Position numbers and translations under genes: made by a program. This document shows positions 57,225 to 64,000 of a stretch of 64,000 bases of DNA, piece by piece. The stretch spans positions 1-64,000 of the forward strand of contig NZ_QEWP01000015.1 in assembly GCF_003121985.1 (NCBI RefSeq). The letters run 5' to 3'. This stretch comes from Marinilabilia rubra (lineage in GTDB: Bacteria > Bacteroidota > Bacteroidia > Bacteroidales > Marinilabiliaceae). The notes below the pieces were generated by a model. The model did not search any database. It was not told the DNA's origin and was given only the letters and a program-made list of their open reading frames with translations. Positions within the stretch are counted from its first letter, which is position 1; each line of letters starts with the position of its first letter.

Positions 57225-57284
57225 AATCACCTTCATCGCAGTTTTATCTAAAAATCTACACACCAAGTCTCAAAAAATCTACAC

Positions 57285-58571
57285 ATGACCACCAAATCAA
57301 AAGTTGTTGAAAAAAAATACTTAGTTCCCTTCATCCTTATCACAAGTTTGTTTGCCTTATGGGGATTTGCCAATGACATCACCAATCCTATGGTAGCAGC
57401 CTTTAAGACCGTAATGGAGATGTCGAATGCCAGGGCATCGCTTATTCAGTTTGCCTTTTACGGAGGCTATGCCACCATGGCCATTCCGGCAGCTTTGTTC
57501 GTGCAACGCTTCAGCTACAAAAAGGCAATTCTTCTGGGGTTGACACTTTATGCCATTGGAACATTGCTGTTTTGGCCGGCTGCCAAATATGAAGTATTCG
57601 AATTTTTCCTGATTGCCTTGTACATACTCACTTTTGGTTTGGCATTTCTTGAAACAACCGCCAATCCATACATCCTCTCACTCGGTAGTGACGAAACAGC
57701 CACCCGCCGGCTCAACCTCGCCCAGGCGTTTAATCCAATGGGATCGTTACTGGGAATGTTTGTAGCGTCTCAGGTGATTCTAAAATCCTTACAATCGGAC
57801 ATTCGAAACGAAGCAGGGGCATTGGTCTTTCCCACGCTCGACGAAGCCGGTAAAGCAGCCATCCGCACACAGGATCTGGCAGTAATCCGTGATCCTTATC
57901 TTATACTTGGCCTGGTTGTTCTGTGTATGCTTGTGCTCATTGCCTTTACCAAAATGCCTAAAACCGGACATGCAAACCACATTCACCCCATGCAATCGTT
58001 CCGGAATCTGATAAAAAACAGGCGTTACAGGGAAGGCGTTTTGGCTCAGGTTTTCTATGTGGCTGCACAAATTATGTGCTGGACCTTCATCATTCAGTAT
58101 GCCGAAAATCTGGGCATCGACAAATCCACCGCACAGCTTTACAACATCGTGGCAATGGGCATATTTCTCACCAGCCGTTTCATAAGTACCTTCCTGATGA
58201 AATATGTAAATGCCCGAAAGCTGCTAATGATATTTGCCCTGGGAGGGATGGGCACCATAACAGGTACCATTTTGATTGAAGGTATGGCCGGACTGTATTT
58301 TCTGATAGCCACTTCAGCTTTTATGTCATTGATGTTCCCGACCATTTACGGCATTGCGCTGGAAGGAATCGGAAAAGATGCCACATTGGGATCCGCCGGT
58401 TTGGTAATGGCCATTGTTGGCGGAGCGCTTATGCCTCCTTTACAGGGGGCCATTATTGACATGGGAACGGTAGGGCCATTACCGGCAGTGAATGCTTCCT
58501 TTATACTTCCATTTATCAGTTTTGTGATGATTTCTATTTATGGATACCGGAGTTACAGATTAATGAAATGA
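57285..58571 (+). CDS. fucP: L-fucose:H+ symporter
   Basis: 428 residues, MFS transporter of the FucP/GluP group with 12 predicted helices. Conserved motifs are LFALWGFANDITNPMVAAFK near the N-terminus, ETTANPYILSLG (about 122-133), NLAQAFNPMGSLLGMF, and the later GGALMPPLQGAIID. It imports fucose with a proton. Last gene of the cluster, 60 bp after fucU, and followed by a shared terminator. Confidence 0.93.
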   Translation: MTTKSKVVEKKYLVPFILITSLFALWGFANDITNPMVAAFKTVMEMSNARASLIQFAFYGGYATMAIPAALFVQRFSYKKAILLGLTLYAIGTLLFWPAAKYEVFEFFLIALYILTFGLAFLETTANPYILSLGSDETATRRLNLAQAFNPMGSLLGMFVASQVILKSLQSDIRNEAGALVFPTLDEAGKAAIRTQDLAVIRDPYLILGLVVLCMLVLIAFTKMPKTGHANHIHPMQSFRNLIKNRRYREGVLAQVFYVAAQIMCWTFIIQYAENLGIDKSTAQLYNIVAMGIFLTSRFISTFLMKYVNARKLLMIFALGGMGTITGTILIEGMAGLYFLIATSAFMSLMFPTIYGIALEGIGKDATLGSAGLVMAIVGGALMPPLQGAIIDMGTVGPLPAVNASFILPFISFVMISIYGYRSYRLMK

Positions 58572-58601
58572 TAAGATCCTGAAGATTGTATTGTAATTGA
58601 A

Positions 58602-58632
58602 AAAGGCTGCTCTTTCACGAGGCAGCCTTTTT
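58602..58632. terminator. Bidirectional terminator between fucP and tlpA
   Basis: AAAGGCTGC and GCAGCCTTT form a nine-bp stem with an eight-to-twelve-base loop, flanked by A and T runs on both sides. It can stop both the fucose transcript and the convergent tlpA transcript. Confidence 0.88.
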
Positions 58633-58655
58633 ACTGTTTTCTTCGATATTTTTAT

Positions 58656-59186
58656 CTACTGACCAGCTTCATCTAAAATCAGCAGATCTAATAAGTCAAC
58701 CATTTTTTCAAATTCCTCTTTAGAAAACCCTTGCGAGGCATACACAATTTCGCCATCGGCATCGATAATATAATTGCGAGGAATATACCTCGTAGCAAAT
58801 TTGGTATAAACAGACTTGTCTTTATCTCCATACATGGGAATCTGAAAACCCTGTTCTTTCTTAAAAGTGTCAACTTCTTCCTGATCATGCCCCCGTCCAA
58901 TGGCCATCAGTTTAAAATTATCCTTCGTCTTATATTTATCCCAAACATCCTTTTGCAGAAATGGCAACTCTTTTCGGCATGGGCCACACCAGGTTGCGAA
59001 GAAATTAATAAACACCACACTTCCTTCATAATCGGAAATATTCAGAGTTTTCCCATCCTCTATCTCAATCGCGAATTCCGGAACCTTATCTCCCTTCTCT
59101 ACTACGTCAAAACCCTGGCCAACTAATGATAATGAAAAGACAGAGAAAAGAAAAAGAATTGCCAGGCGATGAAAAAAAATTTTCAT
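58656..59186 (-). CDS. TlpA-like thiol:disulfide oxidoreductase
   Basis: About 176 residues. A signal peptide (MKIFFHRLAILFLFSVFSLS, ending VGQ) leads to a thioredoxin fold. The active site is WCGPC in FFATWCGPCRKELPFL (about residue 60-75), and the cis-Pro loop reads TRYIPRNYIIDADG. TlpA/ResA proteins act in the periplasm, keeping Cys pairs reduced, for example in cytochrome c. The ATG at 59186 fits the signal peptide; an earlier Met would place charged residues in front of it. Convergent with fucP. Confidence 0.88.
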   Translation of the reverse strand: MKIFFHRLAILFLFSVFSLSLVGQGFDVVEKGDKVPEFAIEIEDGKTLNISDYEGSVVFINFFATWCGPCRKELPFLQKDVWDKYKTKDNFKLMAIGRGHDQEEVDTFKKEQGFQIPMYGDKDKSVYTKFATRYIPRNYIIDADGEIVYASQGFSKEEFEKMVDLLDLLILDEAGQ

Positions 59187-59326
59187 TGTTATCGTTTTAA
59201 ATTTTAGGACCATTTTTATTTGAAGTTTTCAGGTTTATAATTTGTTATTGAAAGTATCCCTGACAACTTCACTGCAAAAATAAGACAAATAGCATTAACC
59301 TCGTTGGAAAGTCGGTCTTATTTAGT

Positions 59327-59443
59327 GTTTGTCTAGAAAGTCCAACTTCTGCGTTGTTGCTCAAAATCTAAATCCTCAAATACAATAGTATTCTGCGGTT
59401 TAGATTTTTCACACGCCTTGAATTTGAACTTTCTAGTTCAAAC
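59327..59443. mobile_element. 117-bp inverted-repeat element
   Basis: GTTTGTCTAGAAAGTCCAA at the left and TTGAACTTTCTAGTTCAAAC at the right are inverted repeats. The inner part contains TTCTGCGTTGTTGCTC and CACACGCCTTGAA and two facing copies of an AATCTAAAxC word, making a long imperfect hairpin. It is non-coding. It resembles REP/MITE-type DNA. Confidence 0.55.
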
Positions 59444-59483
59444 ACGTGAAAAACGCTTAGTTTATGGACAGAGACTATTTAGT

Positions 59484-59632
59484 CTTTGCAAGAAACCTCC
59501 GATAACTGCGTTGCGCTCATCTTATTTGCCAGTCATTCACAGAAGTAAACTCATGACATTCAAGACTCGCGAGCCTTATTCCCGAAGTTTTCTTATTAAA
59601 GCCGTCGAAAAAAAGAGGGTTTTCTTGCAGGC
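59484..59632. mobile_element. Second repeat element beside it
   Basis: Left end CTTTGCAAGAAACC, right end GGTTTTCTTGCAGG, forming inverted repeats. The left end resembles that of the 36075 element. The middle contains ACTGCGTTGCGCTCAT and GACTCGCGAGCC. No gene. Confidence 0.5.
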
Positions 59633-59654
59633 ATTCTTTAGATGTTCCTCTTTA

Positions 59655-60500
59655 TCACTTCCCAAACACTTCAAAAAATGCCTCCACATCTTTAATATCC
59701 TGTAAGCCCAGTATCCAGCAAGCTTCAGAAAGGTCGGAGAAGTCTACCCCTCCGGCAGCGATGGCTTCATTGTTGTAGCGTCCCTCTTTTCCATTGTATT
59801 GATGGCTCAAATCCACTGCCAGCTGCCATATTTCGAGCAACTTGGGATTTTTAATTTGTTTTTTAAGCTGAATATTTTCAGGAGTGCGGAACCCAGGAGT
59901 TCCGTTTCCCTCGGCATTTCCATCGGGAATTTTGTGATAATCTGCGTTTGTTTTTACAAACCGGAGGCATTCAGGAGTGGTTACCTCCTCGTTCCAATCA
60001 CTATGCTGGACAACATGGAAGCGCTGCTTAGTATCAATCTCAGGCAAATCTTTTTGAATGGCCTTTATCAACGCTGCAGAAAAATCGGACTGACCGGCTT
60101 CGGCAATCCACACATCTCCCTTATTGGCAAGAATAGGTTTTACTATGGTTTTGACCTTCTCCACAGCCTTTTCAAAGTTTGCATGGGCATCGGTCCAGTT
60201 ATCGCCAAAGGCCTCCAGGAACAATGGGTTGGGCGGGACATACAACCCCTCCTGCATGCCATAAGCTCCGGCTACTGCATGATAATTAATTCCGGCAAAG
60301 GCAGAATCCGACAGGAGTGTGGCCAAAGCGGCGACGGTATGAAGGTCATCGACATCCGTTTTGCAATCAAATTGGGCCAATAAAAGGTCTTTTTCCTTGT
60401 TGAAGCTTCCGGCTTTTGCTGTCCCATTGGCTGCGGCGACACCATTGAAGCACATTGAAAGCATTACCGACACAGAAAACAGTATTGTTTTAAATTTCAT
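59655..60500 (-). CDS. Secreted nucleoside-hydrolase-like protein
   Basis: 281 residues. A signal peptide (1-23, ending GVAAA) precedes a domain starting LLLAQFDCKTDVDDLHTVAA (about 38-57). The spacing of Asp residues in this segment recalls the DTDxGxDDAxAL calcium site of inosine-uridine nucleoside hydrolases, though the first motif differs (DCKTDVDD). The later VWIAEAGQSDFSAAL and VVQHSDWNEEVTTPE segments suit an alpha/beta ribohydrolase fold. It probably cleaves an N- or O-glycosidic bond outside the cytoplasm; the substrate is unknown. It stands apart from the pseudogene upstream and may belong to a glycan-related set with the exported protein at 61458. Confidence 0.7.
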   Translation of the reverse strand: MKFKTILFSVSVMLSMCFNGVAAANGTAKAGSFNKEKDLLLAQFDCKTDVDDLHTVAALATLLSDSAFAGINYHAVAGAYGMQEGLYVPPNPLFLEAFGDNWTDAHANFEKAVEKVKTIVKPILANKGDVWIAEAGQSDFSAALIKAIQKDLPEIDTKQRFHVVQHSDWNEEVTTPECLRFVKTNADYHKIPDGNAEGNGTPGFRTPENIQLKKQIKNPKLLEIWQLAVDLSHQYNGKEGRYNNEAIAAGGVDFSDLSEACWILGLQDIKDVEAFFEVFGK

Positions 60501-60607
60501 TTTATGTAGATTTTTGATTTGTAGATTTGACCATGTATTGATGGGTTTATCTCAAAAATTGATCCCTGCGTATCTTTCGCTCCGCAAACATTTACACAAA
60601 AATCCTG

Positions 60608-61361
60608 TTATGAGCTGGTTTTTACCGGGAATGCAAACGAGCCATTGCCGAAATGGGTAAGATCATGTGCCTTATCATCAGTAACACCAAAGCCCCACCA
60701 AAACCCCATTATTGGAAGTAAAAGACATGGTTTCTTCCCCCTCATAAGCTTCGGTGGTGGTAGCCGTCAGCGTATTCTCCCAAATATAAATATACCTGCC
60801 CACATCATCAATCAGCAAATTCTCTGAAACGTTAGAATTTTCAGTGTAGACTCCGTAATAATTAGAAAGATCAACTCCTGCAGTAGAATTCAGACCAAAG
60901 CCATATCAAGTGCCTGAATGTGGGGCATAAAAAGCCATCACTTCAGAACCATCGCAAGAGGGCGTTCTTCAAGAGGGACAAGGGTATTCTCCCACATTTG
61001 AAGGGAATTACTCATCTCATCCAGCACAAAATTTTCAGTAATAGCAGGATTTTCGCTAAAAACCCCGTATTAACCAGCAACCGGAGAAGCCGGAGGCGTC
61101 ACCATCCTTCTATTTCCGATGTATCCTTTTTGTTAATGAATAACCTTTCCCATTACAATGAGTTATAAAATTGCCACCTTGTATTATTCCAGAATCATTT
61201 TTCTGTTGAACGACCTCTCTTTCAGCTATTTTTTCATTATTTAGACCAAAAACTTGACTTGAAGCTTTAATTCGGCAAATAAAACTTAATAAAAAACAAA
61301 CTATCAACAAAAAGGCAACAACCTTAAGAGATACAATCAATTTTTTTACAGGATTTTTCAT
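60608..61361 (-). pseudogene. Decayed secreted carbohydrate-binding-type gene
   Basis: A signal peptide (MKNPVKKLIVSLKVVAFLLI, from 61361) opens the frame, which soon breaks. Further down, coherent protein appears in shifted frames: TPPASPVAG, stop, YGVFSENPAITENFVLDEM, QMWENTLVPLEE, then after a shift DGSEVMAFYAPHSGT, stop, YGFGLNSTAGVDLSNYYGVY, VSENLLIDDVGRYIYIWENT, EAYEGEETMSFTSNNGV, and after a shift WWGFGVTDDKAHDLTHFGNG, ending KTSS. Two internal repeats share YGVxxENxxxxENxxxD..xxxxxWENTL. They resemble beta-sandwich glycan-binding modules of secreted Bacteroidota proteins. At least two stops and three frameshifts were seen. Confidence 0.7.
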
Positions 61362-61395
61362 GATTCAGGTTTATACCGTCCGACAATTGAAAACC

Positions 61396-61432
61396 GCAAA
61401 AAATGAAGCCCACAAAAATCTGTGGACTTCAT
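61396..61432 (-). terminator. Terminator of the two-repeat exported protein gene
   Basis: On the minus strand, ATGAAG-TCCACA pairs with TGTGGG-CTTCAT (one mismatch) around a six-base loop, then a run of six Ts. It starts 26 bp after the stop at 61458. Confidence 0.75.
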
Positions 61433-61457
61433 GAAAGGATTCGGCAGGTAATATTAA

Positions 61458-62750
61458 TTAGTGAACGATTACTTTGGTTGCATTAACAAACCCTTTATCT
61501 GCATCAAAGATTCGAACGATAAAAATACCGTTGGCTTTAAGATTGATACTTTCCCGATTCTCTGAAATATTTTCAACACATACCTTCTTACCGGAAATGT
61601 CGTAGACCTCAATCAAGCCTCCTACGTAATCTGCAACATTAGCTATCAAAAGATTTCGTTTGCTGACATAGATATTCACATCTCCAGATTCCACTGAAAC
61701 AGTTGCTGTCGGAACCGACATCATAACATCGTCCCAGTAAAAAATCTCATCACTAGCGGGGGTTGTTCCAAAATCGAAAAAGATGGAAGCTTTATCATAG
61801 TTGGTATTGATATCGAAAGCCATAGTGCCATTAACAACATTGCTCAAATCAAACACCAGTTTTTCCCACTGGTTAGCAACTGTTGTGGTTACTTCGGTTT
61901 CAGCGGTAAGTGTATTATCATTTGAATCTTCAACTTTAAAACGAACCGGAATACCCGCCGATGGCGAATAAACCATTACGGTCATCATGGTATTGTCGGC
62001 AGTAAAAGGAATTGGAGAGGCAAAGCCATAAGGCGTACTAATGGTTGTTCCGGCCCAGGTTTGAGCTCCGGCAGTTTTTGTGGATACCGCAACGGTATTA
62101 TTAGCATTTTCAGGGTCAACTCCAAGCTCTGTTGAATTACCGCCAAAGTCGGTTAATGTGTAATCGGTAGCAGAACTTTCAAAATCAACGGGGAGATCAA
62201 TCTGGTCAAGACCAGTGGGTTCATTTACCAGCCGAACATCATCAAACAAATAAGTAAAATCCGCAGAGCCATCCCCCATAGTGCCCAAATCGAAAATAAA
62301 CACCACTTTTTGATAGGAATTACCGGTATTAATAAGACTAAAATCAAAAGTCAATTCCTCCCACTCATTGGCTTTGGTTGTGGCGACTTCTTTTTCGAAA
62401 TTAACTCCTGAGTCATTTAGATTCTCTACTTTCAACAGCAATTTAGCACCTGCTTTAGGAGAGAATACTTTCACTTTAAATGTTTTGTTGGTTGAAAAAT
62501 CAATAGGGTTGTCCAGCGTTATTAAACTTCCCCCCCAGGTTTGTCCGGCATTTTTAATCATCTGAGCCACCTGGCTGCTGGTATTTATTCCTGAAGACTG
62601 AGGATTACTTATAACAGTGGTTTCACCTCCGTCAAAATCATTAAAAGCATAATCTCCGGGAGCAGATTCAAAGTCAAGGGGTAGATCAACAGCTCGAAGC
62701 ATTCCGGTGGTTGCAATAAACATTGCCAAAATGGTAAAGATTTTCTTCAT
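61458..62750 (-). CDS. T9SS-exported protein with two glycan-binding-like repeats
   Basis: 430 residues. Signal peptide 1-20. Two tandem repeats of about 160 residues follow. Repeat 1 runs from LPLDFESAPGDYAFNDFDGG, through GQTWGGSLITLD and WEELTFDFSL, to FTYLFDDVRLV. Repeat 2 runs from LPVDFESSATDYTLTDFGGN, through AQTWAGTTISTP and WEKLVFDLSN, to EIFYWDDVMM. This is a jelly-roll pattern of CBM/CenC-like modules that Bacteroidota use to bind polysaccharide. The last 75 residues are a type A T9SS sorting domain (VYDISGKKVC, INLKANGIFIVRIF). It should be exported through the T9SS and bound to the surface. No catalytic residues are seen. Confidence 0.85.
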   Translation of the reverse strand: MKKIFTILAMFIATTGMLRAVDLPLDFESAPGDYAFNDFDGGETTVISNPQSSGINTSSQVAQMIKNAGQTWGGSLITLDNPIDFSTNKTFKVKVFSPKAGAKLLLKVENLNDSGVNFEKEVATTKANEWEELTFDFSLINTGNSYQKVVFIFDLGTMGDGSADFTYLFDDVRLVNEPTGLDQIDLPVDFESSATDYTLTDFGGNSTELGVDPENANNTVAVSTKTAGAQTWAGTTISTPYGFASPIPFTADNTMMTVMVYSPSAGIPVRFKVEDSNDNTLTAETEVTTTVANQWEKLVFDLSNVVNGTMAFDINTNYDKASIFFDFGTTPASDEIFYWDDVMMSVPTATVSVESGDVNIYVSKRNLLIANVADYVGGLIEVYDISGKKVCVENISENRESINLKANGIFIVRIFDADKGFVNATKVIVH

Positions 62751-63026
62751 AACTATTCGTTTTAAATATTTAAATAAATGATTTAGGTAGTTGACTTCAA
62801 AGCTACACCCAGAACATTTATTAGCAATATTTAACAGTTATACACAAACCTTACATTGCCCCCTACAACACCTATACAACAACACGCAAACCACTCATTG
62901 GTACGCTCTTAAATTGCCTTCAAAATACATCAGATTGTAAGATTCATAGATTTAATTATCGACAGGCAGAAATTTTACAGGCAAAAGGCAGAAGAAAAGT
63001 AATTAACTGAATAGCGACGTAAAAAG

Positions 63027-64000
63027 TCAAAACCGCACAAGAAAGTCATTGAGAGTAACCGAGGAGCTAATTTCTATTTTCTTTCGGATACGGTAGCGGC
63101 TCATCTCAACACTTTGAGTAGAGATGCCCAATTGGTCGGCAATTTCTTTATTACTTTTTCCCATCCGGATATAAGAGCATATCATCAGGTCTTTTTGGGT
63201 GAGCCTGGAAAAGGCCGTCGCTAATCGATCAACATAGCCATCCTGAATGGTGTTAAGATTATCCAAATATTCATTGGGAGAAGCTTCAGCCTTTACCTCC
63301 TGCTCTATCTTTCCTAAAAAGCCGGATATTTTTTTACTGACTTCAGGTTTCGCATTTTGCAAAACTTCTGCAATATGATTCCGCAAAGCAATCAGTCTTT
63401 CTTCTTTTTCCCGGATGAATACTTTTATGGCCGCATACTCTTTTTCTTTTTCCTTAAGTTCCTTTTGCAGATGGTCGTGTTTTTCTTTAATATTTCTCTT
63501 TTCTTCTGCCAGCGAATCATAATTAATAAGAATATTTTTCCTTTTCAGATCCGACTTTATTTTGTTCTCCTTAATCCTGAAAAACAAGTATAGCAACGAC
63601 AATAAGCAAGCAATCATCAATCCCTGGAAAAAGGGTCGTTTATAGAAAGGGGCCTGCAATGTCAATAAAATACGTTTCTCCTTCCCGGTCCAAAGCCCGT
63701 CACTATTGGAAGCTTTCACCCGAAAAACATACGCTCCCCCCTCCATATTTGTATAAGAAGCCCTTCGGCTACCAGCATGGACCACAGTCCAATCGGCATC
63801 AAAGCCATCCAGTTTGTAACGGTATTCAATTTTATCTGACATACGATAATCCAGCGCGGCAAAATCAACGGAGAAGGTGTTCTCATTTGCTTTCAACTGT
63901 ACAGTCCATTCACATTCTCCGGAGTGGTCAGGCTTTAATTTCACACGTCCTCCCTTGTTGTTGACACTGAAATCAGTTATTACAACATTGGGCTCAAAAG
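63027..64000 (-). CDS. Y_Y_Y/LuxR-type regulator, C-terminal part
   Basis: At least 324 residues; the frame stays open to the window end, so the N-terminus is missing. Order: Y_Y_Y domain (VQLKANENTFSVDFAALDYR, then YRYKLDGFDADWTVVHAGSR), one transmembrane helix (GLMIACLLSLLYLFFRI), a long coiled coil (EEKRNIKEKHDHLQKELKEK), and a C-terminal LuxR helix-turn-helix (MGKSNKEIADQLGISTQSVE). The missing part is expected to be two-component-regulator beta-propellers, as in related glycan sensors. Such proteins sense oligosaccharide in the periplasm and bind DNA directly, without a histidine kinase. It may control the exported protein gene next door. Confidence 0.85.
   Translation of the reverse strand, partial: FEPNVVITDFSVNNKGGRVKLKPDHSGECEWTVQLKANENTFSVDFAALDYRMSDKIEYRYKLDGFDADWTVVHAGSRRASYTNMEGGAYVFRVKASNSDGLWTGKEKRILLTLQAPFYKRPFFQGLMIACLLSLLYLFFRIKENKIKSDLKRKNILINYDSLAEEKRNIKEKHDHLQKELKEKEKEYAAIKVFIREKEERLIALRNHIAEVLQNAKPEVSKKISGFLGKIEQEVKAEASPNEYLDNLNTIQDGYVDRLATAFSRLTQKDLMICSYIRMGKSNKEIADQLGISTQSVEMSRYRIRKKIEISSSVTLNDFLVRF

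Overview
The window comes from a member of the Bacteroidota, most likely a saccharolytic lineage near the Marinilabiliales/Bacteroidales. The evidence is: the gene string rpoC-rpoB-rplL-rplJ-rplA-rplK-nusG-secE-tRNA-Trp-tuf-hpf-xerC-rpsU; a ubiE-porT pair; the lipoprotein form of TamA (TamL); a type IX secretion sorting tail; a Y_Y_Y/LuxR regulator; TAnnTTTG promoter boxes; and moderate GC with A/T-rich spacers. The species cannot be named from this sequence alone.

Layout. 0.3-3.9 kb (+): a metal-handling group with a Met-rich periplasmic protein, a SHOCT protein, a CopB-type copper ATPase and a DUF302 protein. 4.2-7.9 kb (+): a compact signalling operon, a membrane histidine kinase, a REC-PAS-HisKA_3 kinase and a NarL-type regulator. 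8.2-9.1 kb (+): a CheY-like protein and a small secreted protein resembling only the plug of a TonB receptor. 9.1-10.8 kb: gene-free, with a decayed IS110 transposase and one copy of a 163-bp inverted-repeat element. 10.8-25.3 kb (-): the transcription/translation block. 25.5-35.7 kb: an HhH protein, a Na+ symporter, fructose-bisphosphate aldolase, TamL, an RNA methyltransferase (+), a flavoprotein, PorT and UbiE/MenG. 36.3-42.5 kb: PurL, an SDR oxidoreductase, a serpin lipoprotein and an Ldh-family dehydrogenase. 43.3-50.3 kb (-): an RND efflux operon and a small ferredoxin-like protein, with repeats between the genes. 51-58.6 kb: a nitroreductase, an AraC regulator, and the L-fucose genes fucI-fucK-fucU-fucP. 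58.7-64 kb (-): a TlpA thioredoxin, a secreted nucleoside-hydrolase-like protein, a decayed secreted carbohydrate-binding gene, an intact two-repeat T9SS-exported protein, and the C-terminal part of a Y_Y_Y/LuxR regulator that runs off the window.

How the parts work together. The right-hand 13 kb looks like a glycan-foraging area: the AraC protein faces the fucose genes, FucP imports fucose, FucU interconverts anomers, and FucI and FucK yield fuculose-1-phosphate. No aldolase (FucA) is present here. The exported two-repeat protein may bind polysaccharide outside the cell. The left-hand signalling operon reads like a His-Asp-His-Asp relay.

I found no CRISPR array, phage or clear defence system. 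The most distinctive feature is the intergenic DNA. It holds several families of short, non-coding, inverted-repeat elements: a 163-bp family (three copies of identical length, two touching stop codons), a 120-130-bp family (three copies, one inside the fucose cluster), a 154-bp element with perfect 13-bp ends, a 42-bp tandem array and several dispersed palindromes. All calls were made by reading the sequence; no database search was run.
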